A stretch of DNA of 64,000 bases from Gottfriedia acidiceleris (lineage in GTDB: Bacteria; Bacillota; Bacilli; Bacillales; Bacillaceae_G): assembly GCF_023115465.1 (NCBI RefSeq), contig NZ_CP096034.1:1364001-1428000 (forward strand), given 5' to 3'. The notes under the pieces were generated by a model. That model was not told where the DNA came from, made no database searches, and was given only the letters and a program-made list of their open reading frames with translations. Shown in pieces: positions 42,591-51,473 of the stretch (position 1 is its first letter; each line of letters begins with the position of its first letter). The position numbers and the translations under genes were made by a program.

Positions 42591-42628
42591 GACGCATTCC
42601 ACTAACATGGGATGCGTCTATTTTTATT
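42591..42628 (+). terminator. Intrinsic terminator
   Basis: GACGCATTCC and GGGATGCGTC followed by TATTTTTATT. It ends the IclR gene. From 42629 to 43030 I see only AT-rich DNA. Confidence 0.8.
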
Positions 42629-43030
42629 AAACCATACTTGATTTAGTCTATCGGAAATTACCATAAGAATCTAAATATGATTCATCTTCATCCTAATTTT
42701 CAATTCTCCCACTTAATATTTTTTCCTATTAATACCTTGTCATAAAAGCGATATCAATAGCGTAAAATTTAAAATAAAATTTCAAAATCTTTAATGTAAT
42801 ATTAGAAATTTTGTTTATAGTAAACAACCTATGAATGTTACTCCTTTTAGGATGTATTAATTGGTCAAATTGCTGAACTGCAGACACTTTCTGAAAAATA
42901 AGGCAGTTGATGAATGTTCATTTAAATTGATAAGAAAGGGAGAGGATAAACCATTTGAAAAACTATCAATCTAGCAATTGTCATAAATAATTCATATCTA
43001 TTTCAGGAGTTAGATTATATCTTTTAAACT

Positions 43031-43046
43031 AATTAACTTGTTAATT
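43031..43046. promoter_or_regulatory. Palindrome before the PTS gene
   Basis: AATTAAC TT GTTAATT lies about 18 bases before the PTS start codon, overlapping the leader. It may be an operator for a repressor. No regulator can be named. Confidence 0.35.
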
Positions 43047-43063
43047 TAAAAGGAGATGTAAAG

Positions 43064-44434
43064 ATGGCAAAGGGGATTAGCAAATATTTATTAATTGCCG
43101 AGCAATTATTAGAGCATTTGGGTGGAGTGGAGAATGTTTCATCGTCCACTCATTGTATGACAAGACTACGTGTAGCATCGAAAGATCATTCAAAGGTAGA
43201 CATAGAGGCGATCAAAAAGACAGAAGGGGTTCTAGGAGTTGTAGAAGAAGAAACGATTCAAATCATACTTGGACCTGGTGTTGTAAATAAAGTTGCAGCA
43301 GAGTTTGATAAACTGCTTGCAGCTGCAGATGATTTTGATCTGAATGATGCAGCTTCAAAAAACAAATCAGAGATTGATAGAAAGAATGCAAAACCTTTTA
43401 AGCTGTTTTTACGTAGAATCGCAAGTATTTTTATTCCGTTAATTCCTGCCCTTGTAGCTTCAGGATTAATAACTGGTATAACAAAAGCAATTGTTCAGGC
43501 AGAATGGCTTGCAGCAGACTCAAAATTAGCTATTATTTTAACTGTTATCGGATCGGGTCTGTTTGCTTATCTTGGAATCCTAGTCGGAATAAACGCAGCA
43601 AAGGAATTTGGTGGATCCCCCGCGCTTGGAGCATTGGCCGGTATTCTTGTCATCAACCCTGGAGTTGCAGATATCTCTTTGTTTGGGCACAATCTGGTTC
43701 CTGGGCGTGGAGGGTTAATTGGTGTTCTTTTTGCAGCAATCTTCATCGCTTTAGTTGAAAGGCAAGTAAGAAAATTTGTACCGCAATCTCTAGATATTAT
43801 TCTCACACCTACTATAGCGTTATTAATTACAGGTATCTTAACATATCTTGTGTTTATGCCTGTTGGCGGTTTTGTATCGGATGCGATTACAAAAGGATTG
43901 TTAAATGTTCTTGATTTTGGAGGAGTTGTAGCTGGATTTGTACTTGGTGCAACATTCCTTCCACTAGTCGTTACCGGTCTTCATCAAGGTTTGACCCCAG
44001 TTCATCTTGAATTAATTAACTCCATTGGAGATGACCCATTACTACCAATCCTTGCGATGGGTGGAGCGGGTCAAGTAGGAGCAGCGTTTGCAATTTACTT
44101 TAAAACGAAGAAAAAAAGCTTAAAACGTGCAATCGGTGGGGGACTCCCATCAGGAATGCTTGGAATTGGTGAACCATTAATTTTTGGTGTTACGCTTCCG
44201 CTAGGACGTCCATTCTTAACGGCATGTTTAGGTGCCGGAGTTGGCGGAGCATTTCAAGCTCATTTCCATATCGCGACGATTGCAGTCGGTGTTTCAGGTC
44301 TTCCATTATCATTCTTAGTTCATACGAATCAGATTTTATTATACTTAACCGGAGTTATTATTTCTTATGTAGCTGGATTTATTTTTACTTACTTATTTGG
44401 TTTTAAAGATGAAATGGCGGGTGAATTCAAGTAA
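43064..44434 (+). CDS. PTS sugar transporter EIIBC, glucose superfamily, 456 aa
   Basis: EIIB occupies about residues 1-95, with the phosphorylated Cys31 in SSTHCMTRLRV. EIIC follows a linker (about 95-115) and has about ten transmembrane helices. It carries the GITKAIVQAE region, VTGLHQGLTPVHLELI near residue 305 and GIGEPLIFGVTLPLGRPF near 365, motifs of the glucose/sucrose/N-acetylmuramate branch. There is no fused EIIA. Length and layout fit MurP- or SacP-type transporters of about 455 residues; sugar specificity is not certain. AAAGGAGATG gives the start at ATG 43064. No murein-sugar or sucrose hydrolase gene is adjacent, so it is an orphan transporter. A terminator follows. Confidence 0.88.
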   Translation: MAKGISKYLLIAEQLLEHLGGVENVSSSTHCMTRLRVASKDHSKVDIEAIKKTEGVLGVVEEETIQIILGPGVVNKVAAEFDKLLAAADDFDLNDAASKNKSEIDRKNAKPFKLFLRRIASIFIPLIPALVASGLITGITKAIVQAEWLAADSKLAIILTVIGSGLFAYLGILVGINAAKEFGGSPALGALAGILVINPGVADISLFGHNLVPGRGGLIGVLFAAIFIALVERQVRKFVPQSLDIILTPTIALLITGILTYLVFMPVGGFVSDAITKGLLNVLDFGGVVAGFVLGATFLPLVVTGLHQGLTPVHLELINSIGDDPLLPILAMGGAGQVGAAFAIYFKTKKKSLKRAIGGGLPSGMLGIGEPLIFGVTLPLGRPFLTACLGAGVGGAFQAHFHIATIAVGVSGLPLSFLVHTNQILLYLTGVIISYVAGFIFTYLFGFKDEMAGEFK

Positions 44435-44490
44435 ACTAAATTATCATGTCAGCAGGAGAACTAACTCACGTTGAATAAGTGATTTACTAA

Positions 44491-44525
44491 AAAGGATGAA
44501 ATTAATTGATTTCATCCTCTTTTTA
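44491..44525 (+). terminator. Intrinsic terminator
   Basis: AGGATGAAAT TAATTG ATTTCATCCT followed by CTTTTTATT ends the PTS gene. Confidence 0.85.
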
Positions 44526-44650
44526 TTGCCATCTACTTGTAAAAATTTATTTTTCTAAAATTACCGAATAAACTGAAAAAGATATTGACGTGACGATATT
44601 ATGGTGATAGTATTTTTCTTCCAGTCAAAAAATGTTAGGAGGCGAAAAAA

Positions 44651-45628
44651 TTGATTACCGTAGATGGTTTAAGTAAATCCTTCAAGGTTGCGAAACGTTC
44701 TTCAGGAATTAGGCAGGCAGTGAAGGGGCTTTTTTATCGTGAGCATACGATTGTTGAAGCGTTAAATGATATTTCTTTCTCTATTGAACCGGGGGAAATC
44801 GTCGGTTATATTGGTCCGAATGGCGCAGGTAAATCTACAACAATAAAAATCATGAGCGGAATATTGGTTCCAGATCAAGGGACGTGTAGCATATTGGGAT
44901 ACACTCCATGGAGGGAAAGAGCTTCCTATGTTAAACATATCGGTGTTGTTTTCGGGCAACGGTCTCAATTGTGGTGGGATGTACCCGTAATAGACTCGTT
45001 TGAGCTTCTTGGTGATATTTATAAAATTCCTCAAAATGAATATCAAGATAATCTTGATCTACTGATTGAAACTCTCGATTTACAAAGTCTTATTCATTCA
45101 CCTGTACGACAATTAAGCTTAGGACAAAGGATGCGTTGTGAAATCGCAGCATCATTGCTACATAGTCCTAAAATTTTATTTTTAGATGAACCCACAATTG
45201 GGCTAGATGCTGTTTCAAAAATTGCGGTACGCGAGTTCATTAAAAGGATTAATAAAGAAAAAGGCGTTACCGTTATCCTTACAACACATGATATGAATGA
45301 TATTGAAGCTTTAGCTGATCGGGTTATTTTAATTGGTAAAGGAAGTTTATTATTCGATGGTAACTTAAATGAATTACGAAAACATTTTGGGACTCATAAA
45401 ACGATTACGGTAGATTATCGGGAGGACCACAATCCATTTAAAATTCCTGGAACTACAATGATTTCATGGTCTCCTGAACGGGCAATTTTAAGTTTAGACA
45501 CGGAACAAGTTAAAATATCTGACGTGATTTCCAATTTATCCAGTAAGGTTGATCTACTTGATGTCACGATTGAAGCACAAGCAATTGAAGAAATTATCGT
45601 TGGCCTCTACAAGGAGTTCCAAATATGA
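44651..45628 (+). CDS. ABC-2 type transporter ATP-binding protein, 325 aa
   Basis: The start is TTG 44651 with TTAGGAGG before it. Walker A is GPNGAGKST (55-63). The Q-loop region is VVFGQRSQLWWDVPVIDSFE, the signature is LSLGQRMRCEIA, Walker B is ILFLDEPTIGLD and the switch His is in TTHDMNDIEALADRV. The GQRSQLWWD segment and the long N terminus (KRSSGIRQAVKGLFYREHTI) are typical of the COG4586 branch of multidrug/lipid-type exporters. The gene overlaps the next permease by four bases, so translation is coupled. The cargo is unknown; export is more likely than import because there is no binding protein. Confidence 0.9.
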   Translation: MITVDGLSKSFKVAKRSSGIRQAVKGLFYREHTIVEALNDISFSIEPGEIVGYIGPNGAGKSTTIKIMSGILVPDQGTCSILGYTPWRERASYVKHIGVVFGQRSQLWWDVPVIDSFELLGDIYKIPQNEYQDNLDLLIETLDLQSLIHSPVRQLSLGQRMRCEIAASLLHSPKILFLDEPTIGLDAVSKIAVREFIKRINKEKGVTVILTTHDMNDIEALADRVILIGKGSLLFDGNLNELRKHFGTHKTITVDYREDHNPFKIPGTTMISWSPERAILSLDTEQVKISDVISNLSSKVDLLDVTIEAQAIEEIIVGLYKEFQI

Positions 45629-46428
45629 AACCATATGTATCTGTACTAAAGCTAAGATTATTAAACGGGATGCAATATCGTTCAGCAGCATTGGCGGGGG
45701 TAGCAACACAGTTTTTCTGGGGATTTATGTACATCATGATTTTTGAAGCTTTTTATAATCAAACAGTACAATCTCAACCACTTTCTTTAAAAGAAATCAT
45801 TACATACTTATGGTTACAACAATCCTTTTTAGCTTTCATCATGCTGTGGTTCCGCGATAATGAGCTTTTCGATCTGATTACAACTGGAAATATCGCATAT
45901 GAGCTCTGTAGACCATGCGAAATCTATGGATTTTGGTATGCAAAACTTTTAGCTCAACGCTTGTCGAGTGCAATACTAAGGTGTTTCCCGATTCTACTCG
46001 TTGCATTCATATTACCTCAACCTTATAAAATGACGTTACCACCAAGTGTCTTAACCTTTGTGTTATTTTTGTTTGCCCTTATTTTTGGCTTACTTCTTCT
46101 TGTTTCAGTTTCCATGTTCATTTATATTTCAGTATTTGTGACAATGTCTCCTATAGGCTCCTTGTTACTGTTTGGAGTATTTGGTGAATTTTTCTCTGGA
46201 TTAACAATTCCAATTCCATTAATGCCAGCGTGGCTTCAGACTTTTGCTTATTTCCTTCCGTTTAGGTGGACTGCTGATTTTCCGTTTCGAGTGTACTCTG
46301 GTAATATTCCTCAAAATGAAGCTTTAATCGGGATTGTCATACAAATTTTATGGTTAGTTTTACTAGTTTGGCTAGGAAGAATAGCTTTTACTAAAGCCTT
46401 ACGAAGAGTCGTGGTCCAGGGAGGTTGA
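45625..46428 (+). CDS. ABC-2 type permease, 267 aa
   Basis: An integral membrane protein with six predicted helices (about 20-45, 58-78, 110-130, 140-165, 172-195, 232-255). Characteristic segments are QYRSAALAGVATQFFWGFMY, LWLQQSFLAFIMLWFRDNEL, GNIAYELCRPCEIYGFWYAK and FSGLTIPIPLMPAWLQTFAY. These features match the COG4587 permease that pairs with COG4586 ATPases. It overlaps the ATPase gene by four bases and precedes the second permease by six bases. It should form a heterodimeric pore with that protein. Confidence 0.88.
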   Translation: MKPYVSVLKLRLLNGMQYRSAALAGVATQFFWGFMYIMIFEAFYNQTVQSQPLSLKEIITYLWLQQSFLAFIMLWFRDNELFDLITTGNIAYELCRPCEIYGFWYAKLLAQRLSSAILRCFPILLVAFILPQPYKMTLPPSVLTFVLFLFALIFGLLLLVSVSMFIYISVFVTMSPIGSLLLFGVFGEFFSGLTIPIPLMPAWLQTFAYFLPFRWTADFPFRVYSGNIPQNEALIGIVIQILWLVLLVWLGRIAFTKALRRVVVQGG

Positions 46429-46434
46429 CCTAAT

Positions 46435-47217
46435 ATGAGACTATATTTTAAATATCTACTTATTCTCTTTAAATCACAAATGGAATACCGCACATCCTTT
46501 TGGCTTTTATCAGCCGGCCAGTTTTTAATCCCTTTCTCGATGTTTGCAGGTCTTTACTTTTTATTTGAACGGTTTGGACAAATAAAAGGGTGGACTTTTT
46601 ATGAGGTTGCGCTTTGTTTTGCGATTATCCATATGGCCTTTGCTTTAAGTGAATGTTTTGCCCGTGGATTTGACAATTTCTCTAGTCTAGTAGCTAGCGG
46701 TAGCTTTGATCGAGTGCTTGTTCGTCCAAGAAGTACAATTGTTCAGGTTATGGGTTCTAAATTCGAGTTTACTAGAATTGGTAGATTACTTCAGAGTTTA
46801 ATTGTTTTGATATGGGCGATCAGGAGTCTTTCGATTGACTGGAACAGTATGAAAGTGATTACTATAATTTTGATGATCATCAGTGGGGTCTTTATTTTTA
46901 CAGGAATCTTTATCCTTGCTGCTACGATGTGTTTTTGGACAATTCAAGGTCTCGAAGTGGTCAATATTTTTACAGATGGCGGAAGAGAGATGGCGCAATA
47001 TCCATTAAATATTTATCAGAAATGGATAACAAAATTTTTTACATTTGTTATTCCTTTTGGGTGTGTGAATTACTTACCGTTAATGTATCTACTAGATAAA
47101 ACGGAGGGAAATGCATATTTATATATGTTAGCTCCTATAGCAGGAATTATTTTTATCATACCATGTTTAGTAGTATGGGAAATTGGTGTGAGACATTATC
47201 GGTCGACAGGTTCGTAA
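46435..47217 (+). CDS. ABC-2 type permease, 260 aa
   Basis: Six predicted helices. Family-like segments are KSQMEYRTSFWLLSAGQFLI, ECFARGFDNFSSLVASGSFD, RVLVRPRSTIVQVMGSKFEF and REMAQYPLNIYQKWITKFFT. The RPRSTxxQV and REMxxYPxxIY motifs are typical of the COG3694 permease that accompanies COG4587. GGGAGGTTGACCTA lies before ATG 46435. It completes a three-gene transporter operon closed by the terminator at 47226-47258. Substrate unknown. Confidence 0.88.
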   Translation: MRLYFKYLLILFKSQMEYRTSFWLLSAGQFLIPFSMFAGLYFLFERFGQIKGWTFYEVALCFAIIHMAFALSECFARGFDNFSSLVASGSFDRVLVRPRSTIVQVMGSKFEFTRIGRLLQSLIVLIWAIRSLSIDWNSMKVITIILMIISGVFIFTGIFILAATMCFWTIQGLEVVNIFTDGGREMAQYPLNIYQKWITKFFTFVIPFGCVNYLPLMYLLDKTEGNAYLYMLAPIAGIIFIIPCLVVWEIGVRHYRSTGS

Positions 47218-47225
47218 AACTTTAA

Positions 47226-47258
47226 AGACGCAATCCAGTTAAGGGGAATGCGTTTTTT
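47226..47258 (+). terminator. Intrinsic terminator
   Basis: ACGCAATCC and GGGGAATGCGT form an imperfect stem followed by TTTTTTAT. It ends the ABC-2 operon. Confidence 0.65.
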
Positions 47259-47291
47259 ATATTGATTAGATAATAGAAATTTAATATCGAT

Positions 47292-47537
47292 CTATATGTA
47301 ATAAATCAATATTGAAGTTGAAATAGTTAAACATACGCTAACACTTATTAAAAATCTTGCGAGATTTTTATCTTTCCAATTAACATAACTGAATATCAAA
47401 GTAGATAGCGCGAGGATAATCTGATACCAAATAGAAATAGTAAAGCCATCTTCTTTAATCAAAAAAATGTTTCCAATTATTAGGCAAGGGATCCAAATTA
47501 AAAAGAATAATTTTTGAAATCTTGAAAGTTTTTTCAT
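47292..47537 (-). CDS. Small membrane protein, 81 aa
   Basis: Three hydrophobic helices (residues about 8-24, 32-48 and 57-80). ATG 47537 is chosen over 47543 because AAAGGAAG lies eight bases upstream of it. The N terminus is basic (MKKLSRFQKL) and the loop NWKDKNLARF is also basic, so both are likely cytoplasmic. It converges with the ABC-2 operon. No family is recognised. Confidence 0.55.
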   Translation of the reverse strand: MKKLSRFQKLFFLIWIPCLIIGNIFLIKEDGFTISIWYQIILALSTLIFSYVNWKDKNLARFLISVSVCLTISTSILIYYI

Positions 47538-47881
47538 TGGCATCTTCCTTTATTTAATATGGTCTTTATGCAATTAACAGATATACTATATTCACGAAAG
47601 AGTTATAACTTAAATTTAGTTATAATTTAATGTTAGCAGATATACATACGATTTTATTAAGTCAAAAATGAACTATAAGTGAATTTTTTAGCAGTTTTCT
47701 TATTGTGTCTTAACTTAGTTAGAGAAAAAAGAGAGTGAAAATAAGTCTCACTCTGATGATAAGACTGGCATTTTAATTCGTTTATAGAGGTTACTAGAAA
47801 GTTCTTATTATCTTCTTATTTTTGAATTAGTCTCTATATTTTCTTTGATAAAATATAAAGAGATAAAAAAGGAGGGGCATT
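47538..47881. other. Intergenic region without recognisable genes
   Basis: AT-rich DNA between divergent small genes. A weak hairpin-like GAGTGAAAATAAGTCTCACTC at about 47732-47752 may be a terminator or operator. Nothing else is evident. Confidence 0.35.
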
Positions 47882-48004
47882 ATGGGATTAAAACGAAAAA
47901 ATAAAAGAAAATCTAATCAGCCACACACAAAAGTAATAGATTTTGGAATGGGAAAGAAGTTAGCTAAAATTGAAAAAGCAATTCGAATTTTAGATAAGAA
48001 ATAG
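47882..48004 (+). CDS. Very small basic protein, 40 aa
   Basis: The peptide begins MGLKRKNKRKSNQPHTKVID and continues FGMGKKLAKIEKAIRILDKK. An extremely basic N terminus is followed by an amphipathic helix, as in small nucleic-acid- or ribosome-associated peptides. AAAGGAGGGGCATT before ATG 47882 is an excellent ribosome-binding site, the main reason to call it a gene. No family recognised. Confidence 0.55.
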   Translation: MGLKRKNKRKSNQPHTKVIDFGMGKKLAKIEKAIRILDKK

Positions 48005-48083
48005 AATTATGATTAAATAGATAGGCTGTCTAATGCACAGTGAAAATAATAAATATTTAAAATAAAAAGGATTTTAGAAAACA

Positions 48084-48473
48084 ATGAAAAAACAAATTAA
48101 AGTAGTCGGAGCTGTTATACGAAACGATCAAAACCAAATACTATGTGCCTTACGTTCACATGAAATGAGCATGCCAAATAGCTGGGAATTTCCAGGAGGA
48201 AAAATTGAAAAGAACGAGAAACCTGAAGAGGCGTTGGTTCGTGAAATACAAGAAGAATTAGGCTGCGAAATATCTATAGCTGATTTAGTTGAAGACGTCA
48301 TTCATGAGTATCCAAATATAATAGTAAATTTGATAACATTCGAAGCCAAGATTATAAGCGGTGCGCCAGTAGCTAATGAGCATGCGAAGATCGAATGGAA
48401 AGATATTTCTGATTTAAAAGAACTTGAGTGGGCACAAGCTGACCTTCCTACGGTTGAGAAATTGATTAGATAA
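48084..48473 (+). CDS. NUDIX hydrolase (MutT/CTP pyrophosphohydrolase type), 129 aa
   Basis: NUDIX enzymes cleave nucleoside diphosphate-linked compounds. The box reads GGKIEKNEKPEEALVREIQEELG (residues about 38-60), with all catalytic positions (G, E, REIQEELG) present. The N terminus KKQIKVVGAVIRNDQNQILC, the preceding NSWEFPGGK and the C-terminal LEWAQADLPTVEKL are typical of MutT-like proteins that hydrolyse 8-oxo-dGTP, or CTP-specific relatives. ATG 48084 has only a weak ribosome-binding site. It is a single gene in AT-rich surroundings. Confidence 0.9.
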   Translation: MKKQIKVVGAVIRNDQNQILCALRSHEMSMPNSWEFPGGKIEKNEKPEEALVREIQEELGCEISIADLVEDVIHEYPNIIVNLITFEAKIISGAPVANEHAKIEWKDISDLKELEWAQADLPTVEKLIR

Positions 48474-48652
48474 AAAGTATTTAAGTTTAACGATAAAACT
48501 AAGTAATTTAGAATGATGTTGAACGAATGATAAAAGAAATATTTCTTTGTGAATTTGAATTTTTTTCCATATCCCATATAATAATAAATAAGCAACTAAA
48601 GTGTACATACTAGATGAGTTAAGGAAAATTCTTGTAAAACAAGGAGGAAAAT

Positions 48653-49048
48653 ATGGGAAGATTAATTCATTTCGAAATTCATGTTGATAACATGGAACGT
48701 GCAAAGAAGTTTTATGGAGAGGTATTTGGTTGGACGTTTCAAGATTGGAGTGAATATGCAGGAATGGCATACTTTGGTGCAGTGACAGGCAATGAGGACG
48801 AAATGGGAATTAATGGTGCCTTAATGCAGCGTCAAAGTGCACCTCCTGAAGCAAACCAACCATTAAATGGATATGCATGTACCATGGGAGTAGAAAATTA
48901 CGACGTCACGGAAGCTAAAATTGTTGAAAATGGTGGCAAAGTAGCAATGCCTAAATATGCACTGCCTGGAATGGCATGGCAAGGATACTTCATTGACACT
49001 GAAGGTAATATTTTTGGAATTCATCAACCTGATGCTAATGCAAAGTAA
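48653..49048 (+). CDS. VOC family protein, 131 aa
   Basis: The sequence begins MGRLIHFEIHVDNMERAKKF and has YGEVFGWTFQDW, the classical first module of the vicinal oxygen chelate fold. The second module is GYACTMGVENYDVTEAKIVE and the C terminus is GYFIDTEGNIFGIHQP. It resembles the glyoxalase/bleomycin-resistance-like proteins with HFEIHV starts that are often of unknown substrate. The usual final Glu ligand is replaced within NIFGIHQ, so metal binding is uncertain. ACAAGGAGG gives the start at ATG 48653. A pair of terminators follows. Confidence 0.85.
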   Translation: MGRLIHFEIHVDNMERAKKFYGEVFGWTFQDWSEYAGMAYFGAVTGNEDEMGINGALMQRQSAPPEANQPLNGYACTMGVENYDVTEAKIVENGGKVAMPKYALPGMAWQGYFIDTEGNIFGIHQPDANAK

Positions 49049-49141
49049 TTTATGGGTTTGATTTGTCATTGATAGATGAGGGAACCTCTTATTTGTTGTG
49101 TGAATTTGTTAAGAAACAAACCTGTGAATATAAATTTATGG

Positions 49142-49176
49142 AAAAAGAGAACAATTTAAAGTTGTTCTCTTTTTAG
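49142..49176 (+). terminator. Intrinsic terminator
   Basis: AAAAAGAGAACAA TTTAAAG TTGTTCTCTTTTT is a strong hairpin after the VOC gene. Confidence 0.85.
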
Positions 49177-49183
49177 AGGAACA

Positions 49184-49218
49184 AAAGTCAACTGTCGGCA
49201 GTTGGCTTTTTATTTTTC
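49184..49218 (+). terminator. Second intrinsic terminator
   Basis: AAGTCAACTG TCGG CAGTTGGCTT followed by TTTATTTTT. It lies immediately after the first terminator. Confidence 0.75.
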
Positions 49219-49385
49219 AATTCTTAATTTTGGTTACAAATGGGAAGGATAAAATAACAGATCTATTAAGTTTGTTCAAACACAAAATTGACATATTACC
49301 CTTCTTATTTAGGATATTTTTCATGGTATTCTTAAATTGAAATTGCATTAATTCAAATAATAACAAGTAAGAAAAGGATAAACCG

Positions 49386-49856
49386 ATGAAAAAAATAATG
49401 ATTATTTCGGTGTTAATCATCATTCTTATCACAAGTGGGTATCTATTCTCAAAAAGCAACATATTCGAAAATTACACAAACAATATCAGTGATGTACTCA
49501 AATTAAAAAAAGAAAATGACTATTTAAATGAAAAGATGAGCAATGAAACATCTTTAAAAGCAAATATAACTGAATTTAATATCGAAAATAAAGAATTAAA
49601 AATGCTAAAAGAAAGGCTAAATAAAGAAAATCAAAAATACAAAACTGATGTAGCGATCGTTACAAAAAGTGACTTTGATACATGGAACAGCTTTGTTGAA
49701 ATTGATAAAGGTTCTAAGGATGGAGTAAAGATAAATACAAATGTTTTGTCCCCAAAAGGCTTAGTAGGTAAAATAATCGAAGTCTCAAAGTATAGTTCAA
49801 AGGTAGGTGATTTAAACGACTTGGAGTACGTTATTTTATTGTTAAGTAAAAAATAA
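49386..49856 (+). CDS. MreC-like protein truncated at the C terminus, 156 aa
   Basis: MreC is a bitopic cell-shape protein that bridges MreB and the cell wall synthases. Here an N-terminal helix (residues 5-22), a coiled coil (about 38-84, rich in KENDYLNEKM) and the start of the beta-barrel domain are seen: YKTDVAIVTKSDFDTWNSFV, EIDKGSKDGVKINTNVLS and PKGLVGKIIEVSKYSSKVGD. The usual MreC has about 280 residues with a second barrel; the frame stops at KYSSKVGDLNDLEYVILLLS. The neighbours are not MreB or MreD, so this is a secondary paralogue or a degraded copy. The start at ATG 49386 has AAGGATAAACCG upstream, a moderate ribosome-binding site. Confidence 0.7.
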   Translation: MKKIMIISVLIIILITSGYLFSKSNIFENYTNNISDVLKLKKENDYLNEKMSNETSLKANITEFNIENKELKMLKERLNKENQKYKTDVAIVTKSDFDTWNSFVEIDKGSKDGVKINTNVLSPKGLVGKIIEVSKYSSKVGDLNDLEYVILLLSKK

Positions 49857-49897
49857 AGGAAGAACAATAAAAGAACAATTTTATAGTTATTCTCTCA

Positions 49898-49947
49898 GAC
49901 TGTAGACAAATTCAATCAAAGTCGAGTTTGTTCTACAGTCTTTTTTG
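49898..49947. terminator. Intrinsic terminator, probably bidirectional
   Basis: AGACTGTAGACAAA pairs with TTTGTTCTACAGTC, then TTTTTTG. It lies between the convergent MreC-like and histidine kinase genes. Confidence 0.8.
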
Positions 49948-49976
49948 TTTTATTTTCGAAACAGTAAAATATTCTT

Positions 49977-51473
49977 CTATTCTTTTCCTATTAGCTGGTT
50001 CGGTAAGGTAATGACAAAATTAGTTATATTCTTTTCACTGGTTACATAAATCTCACCATGATGAATTTCGACAAATCTTTTTACTACAGCTAAGCCTAAA
50101 CCAGTGCCAACATAATTTTTTTGAACAGCTTTTGCTCGGTATGAATGTTCAAAAATCTTATCGATTTCATCCTTTGGTATTTCTACTCCCCGATTTCTAA
50201 CGCATATATGAATTTTTGAATCAACAGTCGACAATTCAATATAAATTTTTTTAGGTTCATACGAATATTTCACAGCATTCTCGATAAGTGAATCCATTAT
50301 TTGAAGTATATTTTCGAAAGGTATAAAAGTATAGATTTCTTCTTGAATTGATTGTTCGAAAGTAATATTTTCGTAAACCGTTTTATTTCTAAATAAGTAT
50401 TGTTTGATATGAACTGATAAATCATAGCTTTCTGTATTTTCTGTTTGGATTTCTTCTAATTTAGATAATGTAATAATTTTATTGATCATTGATGCAATTC
50501 GTTCTACTTGTAATTCAATAATATTAAGTCTTTCCTCTCTTTTTGTTGCGTTATGAAAACCAAACATACGAAAATAATCTACTGATTGCTGAATTGACGT
50601 TAGTGGAGTTCGGATTTGGTGTGTAATTTCACGTGCGCTTTGTTGTTGAGATAGAATTGCTCGTTCCGCCCTATGTAAAATTATGTTAATTTGTTCACTC
50701 AAATCATCAACATAGTTATTTTTATGTTTTTCAAAAGAAATTCGTTCGTTAAACATGCCTTTATTTACAACCACAAGTTTCTTTAAAGCGCGGTCTAAAG
50801 GAACAAATACATCTCTCATCGCAAAAAAAGCGGCAATAAATGAAATAATTGAAAGAATAACTAAAGAAACAACAAATGTAGTTAATGTAATTCTAAATAT
50901 TGATTGAAATTCTAGTGGGATATTCGTATTAAAGCTGGCTATCCCATTAAAATTATAGGATTTAGCACTAATATATTGAAATGCTTCGACATAATAGGTT
51001 GGACCGAATTTCTTAACCCGTACATAGTCTCGATCTGTAAAAAATCCTTTCTTCACCAAATATGTATTTACCTCGACGGCTTTATTAATTACGGCTAGAT
51101 AAATCCTTCTCATCTTTTTTTCGTTTACTTTTTTGAAAGCTAATTCAGAATGATATTGCTCACTTATCTTTAGGTTTGGATTAAATGCACGTACCTTTTT
51201 TGTTTTGTAATTGTTAAGAACAAGCACTGAGTTAGGTACAGTTAACGTGGAAAGATAAAGTTCTTTCCCGATTGTTGTATCTGGTGCTTGTAGTATCCAA
51301 TTAACTCTTTCCACACGTTGTAAGTTTTTTTCACCTTCAGTAAGAACGTATTGGTGGATCCTATATACTAATGTAATAGGGGCCATAATACAAACTACAA
51401 AAGCGAGTAGAATTGAAATACGAGTAGCGACACGGAAGGTAGCTTTTAATGTTGAATTTGTTTTAATCTTCAA
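49977..51473 (-). CDS. Sensor histidine kinase, 498 aa
   Basis: Two transmembrane helices (about 17-37 and 205-230) enclose an extracytoplasmic sensor domain of about 170 residues. After the second helix comes a HAMP-like linker (RDVFVPLDRALKKLVVVNKG). The dimerisation domain carries the phospho-acceptor His285 in SAREITHQIRTPL. The ATPase domain has the N box MDSLIENAVKYSYEP and the G box GTGLGLAVVKRFVEIHHG. All kinase boxes are intact. The start is TTG 51473, inside the end of the regulator gene, so translation is coupled (11-base overlap). The signal is unknown. The pair faces away from the zinc-ribbon/Hsp70 run, so it could regulate that operon. Confidence 0.9.
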   Translation of the reverse strand: MKIKTNSTLKATFRVATRISILLAFVVCIMAPITLVYRIHQYVLTEGEKNLQRVERVNWILQAPDTTIGKELYLSTLTVPNSVLVLNNYKTKKVRAFNPNLKISEQYHSELAFKKVNEKKMRRIYLAVINKAVEVNTYLVKKGFFTDRDYVRVKKFGPTYYVEAFQYISAKSYNFNGIASFNTNIPLEFQSIFRITLTTFVVSLVILSIISFIAAFFAMRDVFVPLDRALKKLVVVNKGMFNERISFEKHKNNYVDDLSEQINIILHRAERAILSQQQSAREITHQIRTPLTSIQQSVDYFRMFGFHNATKREERLNIIELQVERIASMINKIITLSKLEEIQTENTESYDLSVHIKQYLFRNKTVYENITFEQSIQEEIYTFIPFENILQIMDSLIENAVKYSYEPKKIYIELSTVDSKIHICVRNRGVEIPKDEIDKIFEHSYRAKAVQKNYVGTGLGLAVVKRFVEIHHGEIYVTSEKNITNFVITLPNQLIGKE

